From the NCBI GenBank assembly GCA_022410635.1, contig JAJVDF010000016.1:4058780-4122779 (forward strand): a stretch of 64,000 bases of DNA. Direction: 5' to 3'. The DNA is from Tretioscincus oriximinensis (lineage: Eukaryota; Chordata; Lepidosauria; Squamata; Gymnophthalmidae). The position numbers and the translations under genes are program-made. Under the pieces are notes generated by a model. The model saw nothing but the letters and a program-made list of their open reading frames with translations, did not search any database and was not told the DNA's origin. Shown in pieces: positions 34,980 through 46,400 of this stretch; positions within the stretch are counted from its first letter, which is position 1; every line of letters begins with the position of its first letter.

Positions 34980-35510
34980 CTTTTATTCCAGGATGCCCCA
35001 CCCCCACCCTTATTTGTTACTCAGTGCTGGGAATCAGAGGGCCAGAAAAGGAAGAGATGACTGGTACCTCATGGGGAAGGCGGGAAGTCAAGCCCGCCTG
35101 AGGGATGCAGGTCAGCGAGCATCTCCATCCTTTTTTGCCCGCTGCATGCAGCCCTTTGGCCGGCAAGGGAATAAGCCCCCCACCCCCATCCCCCCCAGCA
35201 GCCCCCCAGCCCTGGAAACCCATTCCTGATCTCCTTCCCAGCCCAGGGATGGCATCTGGAAAGCGGAGCCCTGGGGGACAGGAATGAGGGGGAAAGGGAG
35301 AGAGGGTTACCTTGGAGCCCCACGCCGGAAGAGCCTGGCCGACGATACGCCCTGCAGAGAGCACTGACAGCTCCCAGCAGGCAGCGCTGCTTCCTGCCTC
35401 CGCTCGCCGGTTCAGTTCGTGTCGCTTCTTCTACAGCGCCACCTGCTGGCCCGCCAAAAGAAGTTTATTTTTTAACCTCGCTGCTGCGGTGGCCGAAGTA
35501 AACAAGCGCC
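34980..35510. promoter_or_regulatory. CpG-rich promoter region of DOP1A
   Basis: The only long GC-rich block near the gene starts, with many CpG dinucleotides between 35080 and 35510 (gcgggaagtcaagcccgcc, cctccgctcgccggttcag, gctgcggtggccgaag), in an otherwise AT-rich window. It sits upstream of the DOP1A coding start and about 2 kb before the UBE3D ATG. It probably drives DOP1A and may act bidirectionally; the UBE3D start could instead use a separate promoter near 37.2-37.4 kb. Confidence 0.65.
35311..35420 (-). promoter_or_regulatory. DOP1A: Putative DOP1A non-coding first exon
   Basis: On the minus strand the GC-rich block contains a very good donor, CCAAG|GTAACC, at 35311/35310. The coding ATG lies on a separate exon with an upstream acceptor at 30052, so a 5' UTR exon must exist upstream, and this is the best candidate. 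Its 5' end (transcription start) cannot be fixed from sequence; 35420 is a guess. Confidence 0.6.
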
Positions 35511-35671
35511 TACATAGGCTGCATCCACACGGAGCCTAGGAATAGGAGCCTGCCATCTATAGTCTATACTGGCATGTGGATGACCAAGCTCTGTTCCAAG
35601 ATGTGACTCAGAATAAGGCTCCGTGTTCATGTGGATGGGTCCATACTTGAGCTGCATCCCCACAATCACTT

Positions 35672-35676
35672 GTTTG

Positions 35677-35772
<96 letters not shown>

Positions 35773-35782
35773 NATNATNATN

Positions 35783-35818
<36 letters not shown>

Positions 35819-36077
35819 TATTTGTACTTGTATCCCGCCCTATACCCAAAGGTCTCAGGGCGGCCAACCATAGGATGGCGCACATGGCTTTTGTTGCTTT
35901 CTCCACAATAGACATCCTGTGGAGTAGGTGGGGCTGGGAGAGTTCAAAGAACTGTGACTGGCCCAAGGTCACCCAGCTGGCTTTCGTGGAGGAGTGGGGA
36001 ATCGAACCGGGAGGCTACTAGGAGGCTACTAGGTACGAGTCCAACCCTCTTACCACTACACCAAACTGGCTCCACTG
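35672..36077 (-). repeat. tRNA-derived SINE, family B, with expanded triplet tail
   Basis: Reverse copy: 'atcccgccctatacccaaaggtctcagggcggcc', 'gactggcccaaggtcacccagctggc', 'gaatcgaaccgggaggctac', and head 'taccactacaccaaactggctc'. The tail has grown into the ATT/ATC array. Confidence 0.85.
35684..35818 (+). repeat. (ATT)n-(ATC)n trinucleotide microsatellite
   Basis: About 30 uninterrupted ATT/TTA units, four ATN units at the junction, then about 15 ATC units. It sits in a SINE tail roughly 300 bp outside the putative DOP1A first exon. The N bases look like an ATT/ATC (T/C) ambiguity. Confidence 0.95.
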
Positions 36078-36365
36078 TAGCTGGATATTCTGCAACAAAG
36101 CATGGATATTCTGGAATAAATCCATGTGCTTAATTGGGGAATATCCAACTATATGGGAATAAATAAGTGATGTGGGGATGCAGCTTTTATTTACCTCGTT
36201 GTCCTAAGGCTGGAGGCATTATGAGGGTTTAGTAGGAAGAAGCAGGACAGGAATGCTGCATCTTTAATGGTTGTGTCAAAGAGAACAATTCAGCAGGTTC
36301 AACACTTTTCTCTTGCTTCTTTCTGGTAACCCTGGGCGTTAAGGTCCTCCCCATATGTTACTGAG

Positions 36366-37066
36366 ATCCTTTCTGCACTCAGATTATTAGGAAATATATC
36401 TCAGAATACGAGCTGGCATACTAGTACAGGCTTAGTCTGGCAAACCCCTGAAAAACATAAGTCATCCAGCTTTGGTATAAACAACAGGGCCTTATTTCAC
36501 ATGAGTCTCTTCAAAACCATAGTCCACAATTATACTGTATGTGCTTACTTAAGTCAAGCTTTATTTAATCAAAACAAATGCCTTATAAATACATTCAACA
36601 TCCTTGGAAAGCTGGAACCCTAGCAAAGGTAATTTGCGTTCTGACACTTACTTATAATGGATTGCAACAAGTATGTGTGTGAGCACAGCTAATCTTTATT
36701 AAAAGCTTTTTGGAAAAGCCATCTTCTATCATTTATTCTTTACGCACTTGGCCTTACCTTAGATTGCATCTCAGAATACTAGGGATCTGTCATTCACTTA
36801 TCCAGACTTATCCACATGGAGCCTTGTTCTGGGTCACATCTCGGGACAGAACTTGGCCATCCACATGCCAGTGTAGGCTATGGCAGGCCCCATTCGGGGC
36901 CTGCCANAGCCTACANTAGCATGTGGTTGGCAGGCTCCTATTCCGAGGGACAGCCCAGAATAAGACTCCGTGTGGATGCAGCCTCAGTCTGCACGGGCAA
37001 TACACATGACATATCCCTATTCCAATATATTTAAACTGGAATAAGATCTAATGCAGAAAGAGCCTT
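36366..37066. mobile_element. Nested palindromic elements
   Basis: The outer ends 'ctttctgcactcagat' (near 36370) and 'atctaatgcagaaag' (near 37047) are inverted. Inside, 36805-36985 is a strong foldback: 'ccacatggagccttgttctggg' opposite 'cccagaataagactccgtgtgg', with the centre 'ggcaggccccattcggggcctgcc'. No coding capacity. Confidence 0.55.
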
Positions 37067-37417
37067 AATGCGTGATAGAGAATACATGTGGATATTTCCA
37101 TCTCTAAACTGCATTTGCCATGGCTTTTGCAGGTGCCCAAATGCATGCAAGAACACTAAGGAAAAACTTACTCCTCCTTTTGCAAACTCTGTTTTTCTGT
37201 GGATTCACATAGAGGGCGCTGTTTGAAGTCAGTACAGTACTTTCACTTTACTGGCGGGGTTCATTCATTCAGCAAATTTTAACACTTCCTTGCATGAAAG
37301 GAAGAAGAAATTAAAGGTGTTTTTTTTAAAGAAATCGCCACCTCCCCCTTCCTATTGCACGTTAGTTCTCATTCAGTCTTACTAGAATAGGTTTCCCCTG
37401 TAGTCTCTGCTGTTGCA

Positions 37418-37482
37418 ATGGACGATGTTGCAGTATTTTTGGAAATTAGACAGAGAATGCAAAACGCGCTGCTAATTGTCGG
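37418..37482 (+). CDS. UBE3D: UBE3D coding exon 1 (start codon)
   Basis: 65 nt ending in phase 2 at donor TCGG|GTATTT. An in-frame TAG at 37388-37390 precedes the ATG, so this is the first possible start. The N-terminus VFLEIRQRMQNALLIVG matches the mammalian protein closely. Confidence 0.9.
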
Positions 37483-40400
37483 GTATTTATTTGCAATTTA
37501 AATCCTTTTTCAGGTTTTTCCTTTCCTTTTGGCGATACCTTAGTGGATTGTATTTCTTTAGCTTCAGCAGGGGCAGAGCTAAGGTTCATGCATAATAGAA
37601 ACCAGAGCCAGAGAGGCTGATGTACAAGTGATTTTCTAGGGTCCTATATGAGTTTTGCAGCTTTACTATAAATATGGAAAAGAGGAGTTTTCATTAGGGG
37701 CTGCAGCCATTTGGCCAAGTTCTCTTTTTATAGGGGNATTTGCTTGAGGCTATAAATTTAGTAGCCAGCATTCACACATAAATTCTAATTCACTTTCAGT
37801 CTGATTTTAGAGTAGTTTAAATGTATTAAAAATGGACAGACTGTTTTCTTTCCACATAATTTAACATCAAAGTGGATTTTCTGAATCAGGTAATGATAGA
37901 AGAAAACAGCATATCTCTGACAGCTTTTATTCTGTCTCTGAATGTGGACTGAAGATCATTTATTTAAATGTAACAATATCTGTCAGTGCAAAGGAGATTT
38001 ATTCTTGCTAACCTGCCACATATTAATCATAAGATAGAGCAAAATTTTAATATGCTTACAATTTGCTTAGAAAGACAATATATTTGTGTACATATGCACT
38101 TTTGAATATATACACAAGTAAGAAAAATTATTTGCATTTTTATTATGCTGTTAAGAATTATTTCTTTGATGATGATATCAAAATAGATTACAGGAGGGAG
38201 GTTCAAGTATGCTTAGAAGCTACAGATGTTGGGGATTTCAAACCTAAGCCTGTCTTCTAACAGTGAGATTATACTATGGAAAGACAACTGATTCATCTCC
38301 AGTTGCATAGAAGAGGAAATTTCAACAATTATTTATGTGCGAAATTACACCTATTGAACTATGGAGAACAAGAACTTGGTTATCTTTTATATGGTAATCC
38401 TAGCAAACAGGTTATAAATAAGACTGAAATTTAAGTGGAAAGGAGGTAGATAATATGAAAGACATAACTGGTATGTGNAATAAAAATATATATTCTTGGT
38501 AGTTCCTAATGGACCATGAGATTTTAAATCAATTTATAGAATATCCAAGATTGGTATGCTCTTTAAAATTTAATCTGTACTCACACTTGCTAATGAAAGA
38601 TGCATATCTAATCTTTGTTGTTAGATATGGGGCAGGAGGTTTTGCAGCTGGTTGGATCCTGGGGCTATTGTTGGATTGCCATATGTACCCATGCCCACCT
38701 CAGCATACCCTTGGAATAGAGGAGTGATATTCTACAATAATCAGAGAAATAGCNGTGTTAGTCTAGTAGAAAGTCCAGCAAAGGAGCTAGCAGCACTTTG
38801 AGACTAACTTGAGAAATGTGGGTGGCATAAGCTTTCGTAGACACGTCTACTTCTTCAGTGCTGCTAGCTCCTTTGCTGGACATTCTACAATAATGTTACT
38901 GCAAGAAAATCAATTATCAACCTAGTTGCTGCTACTATTAATGCCATTGCAGAGCTTTGCTAGATAGAATTATTATTTAGAATAATTTAGAATTGTCTCT
39001 TTTGAATTCATTTAGTGGATTAAAACCAGAAAGGTGCCCAACAGACGTTACTGTGATGCCATCCTGGATAGAACTAAAAACAGGCCAAGTTTGCAAGACA
39101 ATCAACCTCCCACCAGAGGTCAGGATTGTTCCTTCTACTTGCCGTGGGCTGCAGTATGTGCCTGAAGATGGATTACATATGAGACTACTGGTTCAAGCAG
39201 GTTTAAATGCAAGTAAGAAAGAGTAGCTTTTTATTATTGAATTTATTTATTTTATTTATAAGTTAGGATGCTGTAAAAGCAAGTAGAACAGGCTTGCATA
39301 GAATTGAAAGTTTCAATTTAATTGAAAAAGATGGGATTGAGAGAGACTTAACTTCTAGCCATGGGATTTGCTTGAATGAACGGCACACAATGTGACACAT
39401 TTCCTTGGTCTCTTTGCCTTTTAAAGTTTTGCAAATTCAAAGTTAGAATTAGATTTTGTCCTTTCTGATGTCACAATGACAGCAGCAATTATAACAAATA
39501 TTGCTTAGCAAGTAAAATGAATGCATGGTAATACGGAATTGCAGAATTCAACCAGAATATTTTATATTCTATTTGTGCTAGTTAAGAGTTTGGCAAGGTC
39601 TGTGGGACCTGAAGAGCTCTTTAAAGAGGGCTATAATGTAACAGGTGCCAGAAGTTCAATGATAGGTGGGAGCTGGGGACATCATTAGTGCCTAGAGTTA
39701 CCACAAAAAAAGGGGACAGAAATTTTGCAATTTTAATTAGTGTGGAAAAATAGATTTTCACGATTAAAGGTTCAAAACTCCTGTCCTGTGTTTTTGTGAT
39801 AACCATACTGATGACTTCTCCATGAACCCATCTGGATGACCTTAGGCTAGTCACATTCTCCATAAAACTCTCAGCTCCACCTATGTCACAAAGGCATTAA
39901 GAAGAGAAGATTATGGAAGCCACTTTGTTTCCCTTTGTGTTTAGAAAAGCAGGGTATAAAAACTGAAATGTGAGACAGGCTTNGATTATTTATTTATTTA
40001 TTTATTTACATTTCTATACCACCCTATACCCAAAGGTCTCCGGGTGTTAACTCCTGCCACTTCAGTGTGGAAGAATAGCTTCAGCAGGATCAGCTTGAAA
40101 GAAAAAAATAATTTACTTCTGTGTTCACGTTCTGTGTTCACGTTTAGTATTTAGGGTAATGGTTCCAGACACTAGGAAACCTTCTTACCTAATTTTGAAT
40201 TTAGTGTGAACAGAATGCTTCATTTTTGTTCCTGTACCAGGGCAAAATGTTTCAGCCCAGAAGAGGACAATTTGGTGTCTGTCCAGATTGTACCATCCTA
40301 GATACTTTAAGAACGTTATGGAGAACATCAGTGGTCACCAGATATAATGCCTATATATTTTGCCTACAGCTAGACAAAATGCCTCTAAAATCTTTTTATA

Positions 40401-43400
40401 ATGGGTCATAAGCAGATGAAGACTTTGTCTTTTGCTTGAGATGCCTAGAAGAAATTGATGGACCACTGGACTCCGATTCGCACTTGCACTTATTCTGTTC
40501 TAGAATGTGATTTAAGGAACTCCTGTCCACATGTCATTCTAGGCTAGCAGGCCAATATTAGCAAGGAATGGTATCTAGATAACAAGCAAATGAGCCGGCT
40601 TTGGACTTCTTGCCATCCTGCCATGCTCTCTGCCCCCAGCCACTTTAGCACTCCCTGGCTCTTAGTACTGGAAGATGATGACGATGATGATGAAGAAGAA
40701 CTGGGTTTTTATATCCCACTTTTCTCACCCAAAGTACTCAAAGTGACTTACAAGGTTATTTTTCACCCGAAGGCTTACATTCTTTCTTCCACACCATGCT
40801 GTGATGGTTCCCATTTATCTAGTTGCAGTCTGTTGCAATTTCTTGTAATTCTTGCTTTCAAATGGCTGGGTTGGCTAGAGTACAGGCTAGTAGAAGGCGG
40901 TCCCCCCTCCACGTCCGACACAGAGCCTCAGATGATTGGCCAACTGCCAATGAAATGGTTTCATGCATACATAATATAGACGTAAAACATACATCCCAGT
41001 TTCTAAGGATGATTGAGAAAGGCAAATTATTTAAGGGGAGAGACCCTAAGAAAAGAAACCGTGATCAGTTATTGCTTGGATTATTATGTTACACTATGGA
41101 ATTCCTTTTTTGTGGAAGTATTCATGGGAAGTAGGAATTTANGAATACAGTCCCTCACTTTACTAAATTTGTAACAGAAATACTAAAGAAGCATACTGCT
41201 ATTTGACTTCCCTAGCTGCTGTTGGTAGCTTTAATCCTGTTGGAAATAGTTCCTGATTAGTGGATGTCTGTCNCTAGCCATTATTACAAAGGAACAAAGA
41301 CCCCAAAAGGGGCACGTGTTACTTGAAATTGTGCTTGTTTATGCAGATCTCTTGCACTTCACAATATGTCACTCTGTGCCTTGTTAGATGTGGGTGTTTT
41401 TTTATAACAAATTTAGCAATCTCTGAAAGACAACATCTGGGGAAAGTTTTAATGATAGAAAACAATTACCTTTAGCAAAATTGTTGTTTTACTTGAAATG
41501 TTGTGAAATCCATCCAAATATTGTTAAAGTCTAAGCAGAATAATTCAAAGCTAAAATATTTATTTTTATACTGTACTACATTTGTAGTTGTCCTTGATTT
41601 GGAGGTTCCAGAATGGATTACTATGTACAATAAAACAAATACTAAAACATATTTAAAATACCCACTGTTTGCTNGTGTTTATTCCCAGGGTTTTCCTGCT
41701 TCTACTACCACTCCTGCAGTTGNTTCCAATTTAGTCCTTTGGCCCTTAACCTCTGGAGTAGAGGCCATTGTGAACATTGAAGCCAACTTTGGAAATGGAA
41801 AACAAACAAATTTTGTTCTTGGGTTGTTTCCATTTTCACTGGAATCCAGTTACATCTATATGTGTGATCTGCAGATCATAATGACTCTGATTGTAATCTC
41901 ATATCAGTTGTCACTTTGCTAGACCCTATCAGCTGCAGGCTATTGTATTTTCAGAGGGCAATACAGACCCATTATTCAGAGATAACATCTTACTTATTAC
42001 TGAGGAAACTAAAAGTATCTTTTTTTGCCTTTCTTGGAATCCTTGTAGTACATTATGATTTGAGAAGGACTGTAAGTGGTTTTTTTAAAACAAATATCAT
42101 TTCAGAACTGGGATCTTTTGGACATGATGTGCTTAAATCCAACAAGAGCTATACATTTTACTGCCAGTCATGTGGTAACAGGGCAATAAATAACCGGTAA
42201 GTCATATATTCTGTTAAAATTTCTTAATGGTTGAGTGGTTTTGTCTAATCATTCAGACGAGATGAAAATGTTTGGTAGGAAGCTTTCATTCACACGAATC
42301 CATTTAGTTTTGATAGGTTGAGGGATAAGGTATGAACAATGGAACAATAAATTGTTGGATGAAGAGGTGACGTTTCCCCACAAAGAATAAGAAACCTAAT
42401 TAATTTATCCTCATGTCTCATGTCCACCATGAACTATGTAGTTTAATTCATATTAAATGTACATCTTTTCATNCATTACGTTACCACATTCTCTTTTCTT
42501 TTTTGCTTTGAAAACTAGGCTGTGGGTATTTCTAAATCAATTAATATAATGGTACCTGAAATTTTTGGAGGTTTGGTTGCTAGAAGATGCCATGTTTTTT
42601 TTTNAAATATGAATTGTAAGATGTCATATGTACAGTAAATAAACGATATCTTGGAAGCCAGGGTAAAGTAGTTCAAATGTTCATTTTATTTTTGAAGCTA
42701 TCAGAATTGGCTGAATCTTCTGAAGTCAGTTGAACCCTTTGAACAACCTTTCCTTTTGGCTGAAGGAATTGTATCCTTTTCCCATGCCGATGTGCCACTA
42801 TTTTAGCTAATCTGTTGTACATGTTTTTGTGATTTCATTATGACACACCCTGACGTATCCTAGGGTATGATAGAAATCTAAATAAGTAAACCTAATACAG
42901 TGTGGAGAACATCACATCCTGGTCTATAGGGTTGCCATACGTTCCAGAAAGCCAAGACATTCCCAGATTTGGGGACTAGAATATAGTCCCNTCCGGGTTT
43001 TAAGTGAAAATCCCAGATTTTTACGTTCCCTGGTGCTGCATCAGGGAATGTAAAAATCCGGGATTTTAAGGCAAAGGAGCCAACAGGGCTGACGGCTGCA
43101 GCAACAGCAATGCTTCCTGGGTCCTGAAAAGAACCTCAGAGCATGCTGTAGCCACTCCTCTGCAGGATGCAGGGTTTTGCGACTACTGTCAGGTAGTCAC
43201 CTCCTTGCCAACTCACCTACTTGCAAAGGAAAGACACTTGGGTGTTTTGACAGGGGATCAGAGCTTTTGTGCAGCTCTGTTCTGCCTGTCTCACCATAAG
43301 TGTGTGCGTGCGTGCATCCCCCTGTCCTGTTATTAAAGTACTGAACAAAGTGGAGTCCACTGCCACAGCTCAGTTCACACAAAGTGGTTGCTGCCCAGTA

Positions 43401-46400
43401 TTCAAATGTGAGAAACCAAAAAAGAAAATAGTCAGTTGATTTGCTATACAATATATCAAAATATTGAGGATTAGAGAGGAGGACTAGAAATAGCATGGGC
43501 TTGAGTCGAAGAATACTCTGATTGTGCTCTGCATAAGCTAAAAAGGCAAAAGAGTCAACTCAGTCCTATACCTATTGGGCAAGTCACTGATGAAATTTGA
43601 TGTAGAGGCAAGTATCTCATCTCTTCAGGTTCAGATTCCTTATATTTTAGTGCCACATGCCTGAATTCTAGAGCATATATCACATTATTTCCAAGCTATA
43701 TTACTTGGGTCCTCCCTAGAAGATATGTGAGAAACTGGAACTGATGCAAAGACCTGCAGTTGGATTGTTGACATATGACTCTTGCTCTTGAAGATCTGCA
43801 ATACTTTTAGTTCCGTTTCTGGGTTCAACAAAGGCTGCATCCATACAACACTTGCTTACTTCAATATTTAATGAAAATCTGGTGTATTGTATTACTGACT
43901 TCAATTCACCTTAAGAACATAAGAACATAAGAAGAGCCATATTGGATCAGGCCACAGCCCATCGAGTCCAGCATTCTGTGTCACACAGAGGCCCACCAGA
44001 TGCACCTGGGCAGTCCGAACAGAGGAAAGCAAAATATGCTGCTCCTGTTCGTGACTNCCTGCAAATGGTATTTCAAGAGTCCTGCCTGTTGCTCNACTTG
44101 CACACACTTTTACAGTATATTCCAGGTGGTGTCATTTTATCACCTCCTGATAAGTGAGATTTTCTGTGCACGTGGCACACACCCCAATGAGTCATTTTGA
44201 TTGCTGGTTGTCAAGAGAAACTCCAATGGTCCCTCCTCCCAGTTTACATAGCAACCTGATGTGGCAAAAGCCACACAAATGTAACTTGCAAGTCAATTAT
44301 TTAGTTGTAGGACCCAAATACCTTAAAAAGAGGTTTCCTTCCATTAGGTCTTCCTCCTAGCTAAGAGACATACTTTTTCATTACTTTGAGGAGTGCTTAG
44401 ATCTCTCTGTGCATAACTTCTTGCTTGGATTTTCGACCAGAGTTCTTGTTCCTCAATATCGGGATAGGATTCCTGTTTTCTTTTTCACCACATCTCAAGT
44501 CCTTCATATTTATTGCTGAGAGACCCCTCTGGTTTTCTCTAATCAGGAAATGAAGATGTTAAATATATATAATTGTGATGTTTGTCCTGCTGCTGTGCAT
44601 TTCAAATAGTTATAGTTGCTACATACCTCAGAAGCTGCAATCTTAGCCTTTTAAACTGTTCAGCTCAGGTTAGAGGTCCCTTTGCTGTGTGACACATAGG
44701 AAAATGCTTTTTATGGTATTAACCTTGTTGTTCAGAAGCTTTCAGAGAATAGAACACAGTGGCATTTTGAATTAATTTTCCTGAGCTAACTTTTCTGGCG
44801 TTGACCCTTCCCCATTAATCCTAAATATCACTGCACATGTGCAGGTATGCTGAAAAATGAAACACAGAAGGTGTCATCTGTTTAAGCTTCAGTTTATTCA
44901 TTACACTTTGTGTCAAGTATTAATTGCCTAGCAGACTCTGAAAGCTGCTTCTTTTACTTGAAAAATATATTGCTTTAAGCTCTAAAAAGCCACAAGACTG
45001 AGCTTTGTTTCTTTTTATTTATTAAGAAGTAATATCTGTGTTCACGCTACGTGCAAAAATATTTTTTTTAAGAAATCACTTGGGCTTGTAGACACAGCTA
45101 TAATTACAAATACAAAGCGTTTGTTTCAGTGCTGATAGGCTGCCTTTCTGTAAAGTATTATCCTAGAATAGCAATATTAAAGGAAGTCCGGCAATGACAT
45201 TGGATNGGATTACTCATAATATTGCTTCCTTCTTTCTGTTTGCCCGCTCTTCCCATGATAGTTGCTCTTGTGAAAGACCCAGATGTTTGTTTGTGTGTCT
45301 GTGTGTGTGAGAACAAAAGGCTGAATGCTCACTAACATATATAGCTATTTTACAAAAGCAGTGATTATGTGAAGAGTCAATAGGTGCCCAGAATTTATTT
45401 ATTTATTTACTTATATGTACTTAGATCCGCCTTATACCTGAAGATCTCTGGGCAGCCTACCAAAGGATGGTATACATAGCTTTTGTTGCTTTCTCCACAG
45501 TAGTCACCTTGCGAAGTAGGTGGGGCTGAGAGAGTTCTAAAGAACTGTGAGTGGCCCAAGATCACCCAGCTGGCTTTCATGGAGGAGTGGGAAATCAAAC
45601 CGGGAGACTACCAGATGCGAGTCCAACACACTAACCACTATATCAAACTGGCTCTCAAATTTTCCCAGTATTGCTTCCCGCTGCCTAGCAGGGATGGTAA
45701 AAGACAAATGCAAAAAACTAAAAAGTACATCCCACAATGGCACCCTTTTAAACTTATCAGGCATAGTTTGTGTGGATTGAAATGGTGTAAAGAGAACTTT
45801 GCTCTTAAACCTTGCTGCTTCTGGGCAGAAAGGCAGTTTTTGCTTAGTTGTTGTTTAGTAATTCACTCATGTCCAATACTTCATGACTTCATGGATCATA
45901 GCATACTAGACCTTATTCTATGCTACCTCCTGAAGTTTGCTCAAGTTAATGTTCATTGCCTCCATGGCATTATCTATTTATCTCATCTTCTCCTGCCCNC
46001 TTTACCTTTTGCTTTTAATTTTTCCCAGCCCCAGGGTCCTTTCCAACAAATTCTGTCTTCTCATTATGTGGTCTAAATGGACTGTACTCGTTATAGAAAT
46101 AGTTCCTCAATCTAACAAACTCTTCCGTTCAACTTTAGGATATTTCTCAGAATTCTTCCCCTTCCCTGTGAAAACTGGGCTGATCTAGTAGAAGAATGGT
46201 GTTGTCACCCCAATCCTTTCAACAACAGCCTGCTTAAGCCACAGAAAGATGATTGTTTACTTGGACACAATTATTTCCTGGTTACTGCAGAAAACGAGAT
46301 GAACGAGGCAAGGTCTGAAATCCTTTGTTCCGAGGGCTGGACTACACTTCCTACCAGCGGTGATTCTGTTGAGGTGAGTATTCTTGACAAGGAACTTGCA

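Larger units (their letters stand above)
35650..36185. mobile_element. Inverted-repeat element interrupted by a SINE
   Basis: 'agctgcatccccacaatcactt' (35650-35671) and 'aagtgatgtggggatgcagct' (36165-36185) are almost exact inverted copies. Between them sits the SINE at 35672-36077 and 'ggatattctgcaac...ggatattctggaataaatcc'. The SINE landed just inside the left arm. Confidence 0.55.

Noticed and set aside
35608..35817. Poly-isoleucine, poly-tyrosine and poly-leucine open frames
   Set aside because: Translations of the ATT/ATC triplet array.
40590..41134. Open frames of 129 and 103 residues on the plus strand
   Set aside because: They run through a family A SINE with its GAT/GAA tail; the acidic stretch is the microsatellite.
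42699..42775. Possible extra UBE3D exon (reads YQNWLNLLKSVEPFEQP)
   Set aside because: The exon 3 donor and exon 4 acceptor already join in phase and the peptide has no counterpart in the family.
43100..43500. Possible LTR end (tattaaagtactgaac with GT/GC repeats)
   Set aside because: No paired LTR, primer-binding site or internal coding region seen.
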